From the NCBI GenBank assembly GCA_026075535.2, contig AP026550.1:5704001-5768000 (forward strand): 64,000 nt of DNA. Reading direction: 5' to 3'. A program made the position numbers and the translations under genes. The notes beneath the pieces were generated by a model. It had not been told where the DNA came from. It searched no databases and saw nothing but the letters and a program-made list of their open reading frames with translations. Source of the DNA: Tricholoma matsutake. Lineage: Eukaryota; Basidiomycota; Agaricomycetes; Agaricales; Tricholomataceae. Each line of letters starts with the position of its first letter. The first letter of the stretch is position 1. This document shows, piece after piece, positions 36,370-46,867 of this stretch.

Positions 36370-36997
36370 CGTCACGGATCGTCACGCTGACTCATGCAGC
36401 CGATTGTATCTCCGCCGCTGCTTGCTTACTCCGTGAGAATCGCACGCGACGCGACGCGTTAGATTGGCGGACTTTAAAATAAAATATGATGGGGTCATCA
36501 TACTTTGTCACGCAAATTCAACCTTTCTTCTGTATCTTCCCTCTCGTTGCTCTGAATGCTCTACAATTTTAGACGAGGCTTTAATGACATATGTAGATGA
36601 TATTTTGAAAGTTTTACAGTTTTCTGCTCAGTGATGCTTAAATCTGGGACTGTTTTAATCAGTACTGTGGACCTCATTACAAAACTTTACTGACCTCATT
36701 CCCAACCTAGTAGTCAGTCAGTCTAGCTAAAATAACATAGTATAGATTGAATACAAACTGTGGTGAAAAACTTTGTCTTTGTGCAGTAAGACAGCCAAGT
36801 TGTCTTGTGTGTAGGATCCTTTCCAGATTTTTTTTGCAACATTGTCGAAGAGCTATGAATATTTTGATGTGGGGAGTGCCAAATCAGGCAATTTCAGGTA
36901 CTCAGCCACCCATTGAAACTTTGGCTCATGGTGTCCAATCCCATCTCTTCTCCCTTGGTTCTTTAGTACTCACTCAAATTAACCTGTAGAGGCATAG
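36370..36997. other. No gene seen
   Basis: AT-rich sequence with short ORFs only. Its right part (36840-36990) leads directly into an LTR-like repeat and may belong to the same decayed element. Confidence 0.35.
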
Positions 36998-37180
36998 CTG
37001 TAAGAGTGCCTCTTACATTATCACATGCAGCTCTGTTACCACATGTTATTCCATTAGTATAGGCTATACTCGAATACTTGTGTACTGTATCTTAGTTTCC
37101 CCCCTTGAGATATACTAAGTTCCTTACATGTTTCTGTGCCCATGAGTCTTGAGTGTTGGAAGCTCCAGCTTCCTTCCACT
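36998..37180 (+). repeat. R1 LTR-like repeat, copy 1
   Basis: Begins with the palindrome TGTAAGAG-tgc-CTCTTACA and runs through AGTTTCCCCCCTTGAGATAT and CCCATGAGTCTTGAGTGTTG to GGAAGCTCCAGCTTCC. The same sequence, somewhat diverged, occurs at 46868 (+), 54248 (+) and 54797 reading left (-). At 46868 it forms the start of the Copia-2 5' LTR, so this copy is probably a partial solo LTR. Confidence 0.75.
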
Positions 37181-38634
37181 TTTTTTTTGTAACGAACTTA
37201 CTATATGCACTCTACTCTCTCACACACACACTTTTTCCTGAAACCTCACCGACCCTGAAATTTCCGAAACGGTCGATTTTTTCACACCAGACACAGTATC
37301 AACAACTATACTTGTGTTTATACACCGCTTATACCCCATTCCAACCCCGCCCATCTCACTCGGCTCGAAACACTTCAAACGATGCAGCATGACCATTTCC
37401 AACCCTGCAGAAGTTCATCATCACTGTCACTGTCACACGCCAAGTCATGGTTGTCAACATTGGTGACAACCTTCTCGTGAGTGGTTTTTCCAGTGTGAGC
37501 CCCCTTCCACCAGCTGCTCAGAAATGATGACATGCTGCTGGGTCGACCCAGCCCACTCCTACAGCCTCAACAGCTCCTCTCTCGAGCCCACACCATTATG
37601 CTACATTGTATGGACATGTTCCTCTGAATGCATTGTATCCTTGACAAAACCACTCAGGCAGCCCCACCACCTACAATGACAAGCTATACCATCCCCCACA
37701 CACTCTTGCTTGCCCCCACTTGCCCCCCAGCTCATTCCCTGGCCCCTGCTGTCTACCCCAAGCCTATGTGTTCCGCCACATCTGTGTCAATGTGTTTGTC
37801 ATCGATGACCATATCCCTTGTTCTGGACCACTCTAGACCACAGACCGGAGCTCCAGAGGCACAAAAAACACAGTTAGAGCCACCAGAACAGGACTGAAAC
37901 CCACAGCTTACCCCATGCACTCTGGAAACATGCCATTTCACCACCCCACACATTTTACACTGCCTGTGCATCACTAAGATGCTGTCCAGCTCCCACAGCA
38001 CCCTGTTTGTTCCCCCTGCTTGACCCTGTTATGCACCACAAGCCTGCCATGATGCCCCACAGTCCACCAAACATGCCACGTCACTGTTGATGTGTTTGTC
38101 GATGACGACTTACTCTACCCCATCCAAGGCCACTGCCCACAGTGTTGAAATGATGGGATGCCCTACCTGAACCCCCAGACCACCCCCAGACCCTATCCCA
38201 TCTGCCCAGCTCACTCTAGAAACCCCAGAAATGAGCTGTTTCGCTGCCGGCTGCATTTCACACCACCACCATGTCACTGACAACGATGTCTAGCACCCAA
38301 AAGCCCCCATCTCCTGCCCCACCCCTTCTGATCCCTGCACCGCCGTGTTTGACACCTGTACCCACCCATTTTGCTGGGCTGAAGACGTTAACCCAGCTTT
38401 GTCCTCTCTTGAAAACACCATTACAAGTATGGACACATTCATCTGAATGCATCGTACACTCGACAGATCAACTCTGTCATCTCAAAATTTGTTTAATCTT
38501 GGCCCTCTCTTGAAAATGCTGTACACTTGATGGATCAACTCTGTCAACCCCCTCATCTCCAGCAACACCCTGCTCATTCCCCATTGCTCGCCAGCCCTTC
38601 CCTTCCCATCCTGCACTCCATCCCATGCCCCTTA
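37181..38634. repeat. C-rich interspersed repeat, first block
   Basis: The plus strand is very rich in CC and CCAC runs, with recurring words such as CCCAGCTCA, ACATGCCA, CACCCTG and CATCGATGAC. The same style and several phrases occur at 46530-46850 and 53150-54180. It is non-coding as far as I can see. Its strand asymmetry suggests an old transposon segment or an expanded simple-sequence region. Ty3-B inserted at its right end, at 38634/38635. Confidence 0.5.
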
Positions 38635-39036
38635 TGTTAGGAAACCACCCCATTACCTAATAAACTTTCATTTTTATTTTATTATGTTGAATTACGCTAC
38701 ATGACACCAAATGATGCTACATTTTGATAGCATGAGAATTTTATTTCGCATGCATCAAAATGTATGTGCATGTACGAGTGCGTTGGTAACAACAATGTAC
38801 AATATATGTAACATAGTATATAAACCCTAAATATATGCCTAGGGGACCCCAGTTGTGTTCTCTTAGGTATTCCACCTACATTTTCAGTGTGAAAGGCCTA
38901 TCTCAACAAACTTACCTATTAATAACCCCTCGCATCAAAACCATCAATTTCTCCATCACGCGCACGGATCCCGCCCCCTTCTTGTAGAGAGAACCCGCAT
39001 GGTCTTAGCTAGCAGATAGTGGGTGTCACCCTAACA
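38635..39036 (+). repeat. Ty3-B 5' LTR
   Basis: 402 bases, TGTTAGGAAAC to CACCCTAACA, with 7-bp inverted ends (TGTTAGG/CCTAACA). A TATATAAACCC box at about 38817-38827 is a likely promoter for the genomic RNA. It differs from the 3' LTR mostly at CpG sites and has lost more CpGs. Confidence 0.95.
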
Positions 39037-39522
39037 GAAGAACACAACTTCCCATATCAGTGCACCTTCTCTTACTTGCGCATACATCATTGTTTCACCG
39101 TGCCACATCCGATTACTCATCCTTTCGGCACAAGCCAGAAGTACTTGTATATATGTAATTTACCTTTTCTTTCGTAAGCCGACGCCAGGCCTCACCTTAC
39201 ATTGCGACTGCCAGTGATCAAGAGGCAGTGCTCGTCATTAGGACAGCTGCAACCAGACAACTGATCAGATCTGGTTTAGTTATGATTTACATCACTCTAT
39301 TTGGATGACTATTTTAGTTACAAGCCGAATTCAGTGATATCTCCGAGATCAGGCACTGTTGGAAGGGTTGTTGATCCGAAGTGTCAAAATAGGCGCCCGA
39401 CGAATGACGAACCATTGACGAACCTCGACGAACCTTATCACGTGACCCGTAGACGTTTGGAGAGGTCTCAAAGTAAAATTTTGAATTTGTCGAAGAAGTG
39501 ATTCATCACAGATTCTACAATT

Positions 39523-40620
39523 ATGTCTGAACCTTCAACTTCTAATCCCGGTCCTAATCCTGTTCCCATACCAGCACTAGAGGCGAAAATTGATGCGCTC
39601 ACAGCACAAATGTCGCAATTAGTGTCAGTATTGGCAGCATCACAGCCCAGACAAGTGGAAGTACAGCCAGAGACAACAGGAGAAAGAGATGATGAGATGG
39701 AGGAGATGGTGGAGTGGATATCACAGGAGGATGAGACAGTGGAGAAATCCGGAAATGGAAAAGCGCGCTTACCAAAGTATGTGCCCCCACAAATCTTTGA
39801 CGGTACCATGGAGAATACAAAATCCTTCATCAGCTCTATAGTATTGTACATCCATGGGAGGAAGCCTGAGTTTCATACAGCTGAGTCTAGGATTATGTTT
39901 GCTCTCTCATACATTCAGGGGGGGAAAGCACAGTTCTGAAGAAATGAGGCTATTAATCAAATTGCTGTGGGAAATAAACCATTTGCAACCTTCAAGGAAT
40001 TTCTGGAGAGATTGCAGGCACAGTTTGGAGACCCTAATCCAAAGGCGACAGCCAATGCTAAATTAAAGACCATGCGCCAAGGTTCCTTAACGGCGGATGA
40101 ATTTATTTTGCAGTTCAAAGCAGAAGCTTCGCAAACGGACATGGGAGAAGCCGTGTTGGTAGAGTTTTTGAAAGCAGGATTAAACCCCTCTTTATTCAAG
40201 TCTATCTACCAACTACCTTCTATGCCAGAGAAGTTGGACGAGTGGTATAATTGGGCAATGCACCTTGACTGGCAATATCGGCAGGAACAGGCGGAGTCAA
40301 AGTTGATGTACGGAAGTAGTAAATTTGGAAAGTCATCAGGAGGAAAGTCTGAGAAAGGAAAGGTGCCTCAGGTGCAAGCTCCGAGGGCACAGCCACTGGC
40401 CATGGCAGTGACACCTATAGTTATGGAGTCAGCAGCACCAGCAGAGGCAATGGAGGTTGATCAAGTGGGGAGATGAGCCCCACTTAAATGTTTTAACTGT
40501 GGGCAGTTAGGACACATTTCTAAGTATTGCAAGCAGAAGAGAAAGATCAGGGGAGCTACAATCGAGGAAGTGAAGCAGGAGGAAGGCAAGCAGGAGAATT
40601 TTGTGGAAGAGTCCCAGTGA
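39523..40620 (+). pseudogene. Ty3-B gag
   Basis: ATG 39523 gives MSEPSTSNPGPNPVPIPALE, then a coiled-coil (KIDALTAQMSQLVSVLAASQ), an acidic linker and the capsid-like core (FDGTMENTKSFISSIVLYIH, FATFKEFLERLQAQFGDPNP, LVEFLKAGLNPSLFKSIYQL). It ends with zinc knuckle CFNCGQLGHISKYC (C-x2-C-x4-H-x4-C). Two stops interrupt it: TGA at 39937 (a Trp expected, AQF-W-RNEA) and TGA at 40474 just before the knuckle (Arg expected). The natural end appears to be TGA at 40618-40620. The last part overlaps pol by about 94 bases in a different frame. Confidence 0.9.
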
Positions 40621-43600
40621 AGGTTTCCCCATTGGTGACCCAGAATCATTACAATGTATTAGTATCCAAGGAAACCCAGAGTAAATCAGAAAAGGAAATT
40701 GAGGAGGAGTACAACTGTTGCGAATCACGCAACAAAGAAAATTGTCACATGTCATTTCCGAAAACCCCTAAATTCTTTATTCGCTCTGCACGAATAGAAC
40801 CTGAAATCACCTTGACTGTGGGACTGAAGACAGTGGACACACATGCAGCTATTGATGTGGAAGCATTGCTTGATAGTGGTGCTACAGGATTATTTATTAA
40901 TCGATTCTTAATTACTGGAAATGGTATTAACACACGCAAGCTGGTACAACCTATAATGGTGTACAATATTGACAGAACAGTCAATCGTGGAGGAACTATC
41001 AAGGAGGAAGTGACTATGATCCTAAAGTATCAGGAGCATCAGGAGCAAGCCGTATTTGAAGTGTGCGATCTTGGGAAAACCAATCTAATAATAGGATGTC
41101 CATGGTTATGGAAGCATAATCCCGAAATTGATTGGAAAACTGGGAAAGTACAAATGACTTGTTGTCCTAAGGAATGTAATGTGTATGGGAGGAAGATGAA
41201 GAAGGAAAAAAGGAAAAAGAAAGAGAAAGAATGTCCGAGAAAGTATTCTGTTACGATGGAGGAAGTAGAGGATGAGGAAATGCCAAATGGGGAAGTTCTG
41301 ATCATGATCGAGAAAGAAGAGCAGAAGCAAACCTTTAGAACAATTTGTGGAGGACAGTCATGGGACAAGAATATTGTGAAGGTGGAGAAGCCAGTGGAGG
41401 AATGGGTGCCAAAAGTGTATCACAAATATCTGTCAGTGTTTCAGAAGAAGGAGTCTGAGCGAATGCCGGTGCAGAAGCCATGGGATCATGCGATTGAGAT
41501 GAAGCCAGGGTTTGTGCCAAAGAAGTCAAAGGTATATCCATTATCTCCGATGGAACAAGAAGAAGTGGATGCGTTCCTGAAGGAGCAATTGTGCAAAGGA
41601 TACATATGACCTTCGAAATCACCGCAGACGTCACCAATATTCTTTGTGCCAAAGAAAGACCAAAGGAAGAGGATGTGTACAGATTATAGGTATTTGAATG
41701 AGTGGACAGTGAAGAACACGTACCCCCTGCCGTTGATCTCAGAAATAATTGACAAGGTGGGAAAAGCCAAGGTCTTTACAAAATTGGATTTACAATGGGG
41801 ATACAACAATGTACGAATAAAGAAAGGAGATGAGTGGAAGGCTGCATTTGCCACGCGTTGAGGATCCTTCGAGCTGCTTGTCATGTTTTTTGGGATGACT
41901 AATAGTCCCCCAACCTTTCAAAATATGATGAACAACATTTTCAAGGACGTAATAGACAAAGGCGTGGTAATAATATTTATTGACAACATTCTGATATTCA
42001 CGGAGGATGAAGAGAATCATGAAGCGATAGTGCAAGAGGTGTTATGGAGGTTGGCAGAGAACAATCTATTTTTGAAACCAGAGAAGTGTGTGTTTGGGGC
42101 AAGCGAGATTGAGTTCCTAGGATTATTGATCGGCCCTGACAGGATCAAAATGGATCTGATCAAGGTACAGGCAATCACAGATTGGCCTGCGCCCACCCAT
42201 GTCAAGGAGGTTCAAGCCTTCTTGGGACTTGCAAATTATTATTGTCGCTTTGTGCACAATTTTTCTAAAATTGCTGCACCCTTACATAACCTTACGCGAA
42301 AGGGAGTAGTGTGGAGGTGGGGAGAGCAGCAGCAGACAGCATTTGAGGAGTTGAAGAGGAAGTTTGTGGAGGGACCAATATTAGCCCCAGTAGATTTCAC
42401 ACACCCTTTGCGAGTGGAATCCGATGCATCCGATTTTGCTACTGGAGCAGTATTATCAATGCTGTGCGAAGATGAGAAATGGCATCCTTGTGCATACTTG
42501 TCAAAAGGGTTGAATGATGTGGAGAGGAATTATGATGTGCATGACAAAGAGATGTTGGGGATAATATGAGCATTGGAGGCGTGGAGGCATTATTTGGAGG
42601 GATGTACGCATCAAATTGAGATCTGGACGGATCATCAAAATCTGCAATACTTCATGTCCGCTAAAAAGCTTAATCACTGGCAAGCGCGTTGGGCACTATT
42701 CCTATCGTGTTTCAACTTTCACTTGGTCCATAAAGTGGGAAGCTTAATGAGGAAAGCAGATGCCTTATCCAGATGTATTGATCATAAAAGGGGGGTGGAG
42801 GAGGACAATAAAAATGTTACCTTACTCAAACCCAAATACTTTTGCATTTGCGCTATGCATCAAGGGCATCTATTAATAGATAGCTCGGAAACAGAAATGT
42901 TGTCTAAAATTAGACAATGTTTGGAAATGGACGATGAAGTAGTGGAAGCCATGAAAGCTCTGAAGGGAGAGAAGAAAGGTAATATCAAAGGAGACGAATG
43001 GGCTGAGGAACAAGGGTTGGTGTTGTTTCAAGGAAAAGTGTATGTACCGAAGGATCAGGATTTGTGAAGGGAGATTGTTGGGTTACATCACAATACGCCG
43101 ATTGCCGGACACCCAGGAAGATGGAAGATGTTGGAATTAGTAATGAGAAATTATTGGTGGCCCAGAATTTCAAAGTATGTGTTGGGGTATGTGGATGGAT
43201 GTGATATGTGCATGAGGGGGAAGAAATTTCCAGAGAAACCTGCAGGAAAATTAATGCCGAACCCTATACCTAAAGCGCTGTGGTGAGATATATCTGTGGA
43301 TTTTATTACCAGATTACCCGAGGCTCAAGGGTACGATGCAATATTCGTAGTATGTGACTGCTTTACAAAGGAGGTCCATATTATTCCTACTACTACAGAA
43401 ACCTCATCATTGGGCTTGGTGTGCCTCTATCTAAATCAGGTATGGCGGTTACATGGGTTACCCGATACCGTTATCTCTGATCGCAGACCACAATTTGCTT
43501 CCGAGTTTATGCAAGAACTAAACAACATATTGGGAATTCAAACTAAATTATCTATGGCATATCACCCGCAGACTGATGGGCAGACAGAGAGAATGAATCA

Positions 43601-44436
43601 GGAGTTGGAGCAGTACCTACATATGTTTGTCAACTACTGACAAACCGACTGGCCCGAATGGTTGGCAATTGCCGAATTTTCCCACAATAACAAATTCCAT
43701 TCGGCTACTTGTATGTCACCCTTTTTCGTGAATTATGGATATCATCCTCACATGGGAGTAGAACCCAGAAGGGAAGTCAAAGTACAGTTGGTAGAAGATT
43801 TTGTATCTAAGATGCAAAGGGTACAAGAGGAAGCGGAGGCGGCATTGAAGAAAGCATGTGATGACATGATGCGACACGCGGATCGTACTCAAGCACGCGC
43901 TCCAGAGTACAAAGTTGGTGACTTGGTATGGCTAAGTACCAAGGACCTGAATATTTCCACGACCTTCGAAGAAACTTACGGAGAAACAAGTTGGCCCATA
44001 TGCGATCTCTAAAGTGATCTCGCCTAATGCAGTAGTGCTAAAATTACCCCGATCATTTAAGATTGATCCCAAGATTAACATATCCCGCCTATGCCCTTAC
44101 CGTCTGCCCACTATTCCTGGCCAACAAACTACTCCGCAACCTCTGATAATAGTAGAAGGTGTTCCAGAATACATAGTTGAAGAAATTCTAGACTCACGTC
44201 TTTGATGGAACAAATTGGAGATAAAGTGGAAAAACTATACTGACGAAAATAATTCATGGGAACCCGAAGAGAATTGTAAGTGAGCGCATAACATGATCGC
44301 CCAATTCTTTAAACATAATCCGAATGCTCTGCATCGCATTGCAAGAATGGTGTATGAGGGGATGAAATTCCAGCCTTACCAAAATTTCACAGAGGGGACA
44401 AACATAATATTTTCTCACCTGGAAGTCGAGGCATAA
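40527..44436 (+). pseudogene. Ty3-B pol
   Basis: Pol lies in the -1 frame relative to gag and opens inside the gag end. The protease has EALLDSGATGLFIN near 40860. The RT has [60 protein letters not shown] and FIDNILIFTED, where DD is expected. RNase H has FTHPLRVESDASDFATGAVL. The integrase has the zinc-binding HHNTPIAGHPGRWK region, DISVDFITRLPEAQGYDAIF, VISDRRPQFASEF and YHPQTDGQTERMNQELEQYL. A tail of chromodomain-like text (WNKLEIKWKNYTDENNSWEP) ends it near 44281-44436. TGA stops are at 41607, 41859, 42567, 43065, 43284, 43638, 44203 and 44279. The frame changes by one base near 43965. Confidence 0.92.
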
Positions 44437-44447
44437 AAGGGGGGTAA
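44436..44447 (+). promoter_or_regulatory. Ty3-B polypurine tract
   Basis: AAAAGGGGGG with a short TAA lies immediately before the TGTTAGG start of the 3' LTR. This is the expected place for the plus-strand primer. Confidence 0.7.
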
Positions 44448-44849
44448 TGTTAGGAAACTACCCCATTACCTAATAAACTTTCATTTTTATTTTATTATGT
44501 CGAATTACGCTACATGACGCCAAATGATGCTACATTTTGATAGCATGAGAATTTTATTTCGCACGCATCAAAATGTACACGCATGTACGAGTGCGTCGGT
44601 AACAACAATGTACAATATATGTAACATAGTATATAAACCCTAAATATATGCCTAGGGGACCCCAGTTGTGTTCTCTTAGGTATTCCACCTATGTTTTTGG
44701 TGTGAAAGGCCTATCTCAACAAACTTACCTATTAATAACCCCTCGCATCAAAACCATCAATTTCTCCATCACGCGCACGGATCCTGCCCCCTTCTTGTAG
44801 AGAGAACCCACATGGTCTTAGCTAGCAGATAGTGGGTGTCGCCCTAACA
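44448..44849 (+). repeat. Ty3-B 3' LTR
   Basis: 402 bases, the same length as the 5' copy, ending CGCCCTAACA and followed by the CCTTA target duplication. At three sites the 5' LTR has CA where this copy has TG, which is best explained by an ancestral CG mutated on opposite strands. Confidence 0.95.
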
Positions 44850-46529
44850 CCTTACAAGCGACAATGCCCGCCATTATCGTAATGCCCACCCTCATCAATG
44901 GCCCATTGATAGGTCCACCTTGTCGTTCAAGCTCAGAAAACACATCTACGATCGTCATCAAAGCTCTACGAACCCATATGAACCCCTCCAAAGCTCTACG
45001 AACCCCTCCAAAGCTCTACAAAGTCACAAGAATGCTTCAAAATCCTTTGCAACACTTTGAAATTCTTCGCGACACCTCAAAATTCTTCGTATGCCTTTGG
45101 CCGCGATAATACAATTCCCCCGACCTTCATACAGCTCAGGATATACATTTGGAACATCATCAATGGGTTCCGAACCAGTATCGAGCAATATCGCAGTGAT
45201 ATCGGCCTTCGAACAAGTCCAATATTTCCTCGACTGACTTCGAAAATCATCGAACATCGCAAATCGACATCGGACACTATATCGCCATCTGAATAATCAT
45301 CGCACACATGCCAGACGTACTCCCTACCATTGTTGAACAATATCGCACCGATATCGGGCCACAAACGAAGTCTGAAGAATTGTCAAAATCTTTGAAAAAC
45401 ATCGAACCTCGAAAAACATCGTCGGACACAGTATTTCCTGTTTGAACAATCTTTGGACACATACTGGACACATGGGACACTATATCAAGTATATTGAACA
45501 CATTTCGACAGCATGTGCATGCATACAATCTGCTTGAAGCAGTTTCCGATGTTTTATTCAATTTATAACAAGGACAGTCCGGTTTTAGCTATTCTTTCTT
45601 ATTATTTCTTCATCATGTGTTATATTCACCCCTTCTAGGCTCGCTTTATTGTTCTGATATACTTATATTGTCTTTTGCCTCGAGTTTTCCACATGTTTGC
45701 CTCATGTTCTCTAGCCTTTTTAGGTACTTTCTTTATTTTATATAAAAAGATGTACTAGATACAAAGAAAAACAGGAAAGTCGTCATCTTCCTCCCAGATC
45801 ACAGTGATTTGAGAGTACAGTTTAGTCTTATTCAGTCCGAAGTTTGGTGTTTTATGCTAAACTTCCTCGAAATTCCTTGAAATTCCTCGCATTACGCTAT
45901 TTTCGCTCTCGCTTCCCTCAATTAGCCTTTTCTTCACTTCTACTACTCATCTAGTCCCCCAATCTTGCGTCTGATCATATTTGTGCACTCGAAATTCCTC
46001 AAAACTTCTTCAAAAAGCATCACGACATCTCAAAAATCATCACAACGTCTCGAAAATCATCGCAAGTCCTCGAAACACATTCTTTTAGCTTCGAACTGCT
46101 TCGACAAGCAGTTGTTTTATGACAATTTGATGGTCGGTCTGACAGGTGACATCTAGAGGGCCTCGCATCCTTCCTCTGACTCGTGTTATACCATCTGAAG
46201 CCTTTTTGTGGGTTTTGTTTGGGTTTCCGGGTTGAGCATCATCACCGTCCTCATCCTCAACCAGGACTTCCATTACTTTCTTCCTTCTGTGGTTTACAGC
46301 CCATCTAAACTACAGCTGACTCCCCCTCCTAATCCAACAATCATGACCTCACCACCCTCATAGCCCCATCAACAATGCCATCGTCATCGCTGATCACCAC
46401 CACCGCATCTTTCCCCAACTGTCCCTGTCTCCCAACCTTTCTCAGATTCCACCGACTTCTCCCCTTCCCCCTCGGCTCTCGTCCCCCAGTCCCCCGTTCA
46501 TTGCAAAATGCTCGATTCTGCTGTACTTG
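44850..46529 (+). repeat. Ty3-C leader/LTR remnant, copy 1
   Basis: From about 45560 to 46270 this matches 49620-50370: the same order of GGACAGTC.GTTTTAG, a TTTTGCCTCATGTTCT stretch, TTTTAGG.A.TTTCT, and CCTCGCA.CCTTCCTCTGAC with GGGTTGAG.AT.ATCA. At 50274 that last part starts an ORF (MPRTLPLTCANIIDCLIG). Here the same region reads PRILPLTRVIPSEAFLWVLF without a start codon and then TGA. The left part (44850-45560) holds many ATCG/TCGAA words (CATCGGACAC, ATATCGC) and local duplications (CTCCAAAGCTCTACGAACCC). It is non-coding and decayed. Confidence 0.55.
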
Positions 46530-46867
46530 AGTCGAAGTGTTCAGCATGACATCAGACTTTATCATTGCCAACAGCCCACACCCCTGTCCACAGCACCAGC
46601 ACCATCCACAGCACCAGGACTGTCCATGTCACCAGCCCTGTCACCAGCTGCTTTCTGGTCACCAGCCCCGCCCTCATCAATGCCCAGCCTCATGGTAGTG
46701 CCCACCATTGTCACCATCATCCTTGTCAATTACCTGCCCTCATCAACACCAGTCCCAATCCTCATCAACACTAGTCCTTGTCAACACCTGCCACCTTTGA
46801 TATCCACTTTCATCATCAGTCTTCAAGCCCCCCCTCCCCCAGTCATTTTTTTTGGAGTATGAGAGAG
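46530..46867. repeat. C-rich repeat, second block
   Basis: Runs of CCAGC.CCATCCACAGCACCAG and CCCTCATCAACACCAGTCC resemble 53980-54130 closely. Both blocks end in a poly-T then GGAGTATGAGAGAGTGTAAGAG, where an R1 repeat begins. The shared junction suggests that the C-rich segment and R1 moved or were copied together. Confidence 0.6.

Larger units (their letters stand above)
38635..44849 (+). mobile_element. Ty3-B, complete Ty3/gypsy retrotransposon
   Basis: The 6,215-bp element is bounded by 402-bp LTRs (38635-39036 and 44448-44849), each starting TGTTAGG and ending CCTAACA. The target duplication CCTTA lies at 38630-38634 and 44850-44854. The order protease, RT, RNase H, integrase defines Ty3/gypsy. 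The element is intact in layout but dead. Ten in-frame TGA codons are found: nine fall where Arg is expected, and the first (39937) fits a lost Trp. There is also a probable one-base insertion near 43965, and the second RT Asp is replaced by Asn. Confidence 0.95.

Noticed and set aside
23147..44436. TGA as a reassigned codon or selenocysteine, since so many TGAs interrupt transposon frames
   Set aside because: The replaced residue is Arg, not Trp or Cys. Housekeeping genes in the same window use TGA as a normal stop (for example 6271, 7337 and 34224). CpG transitions in the non-coding LTRs show the same bias.
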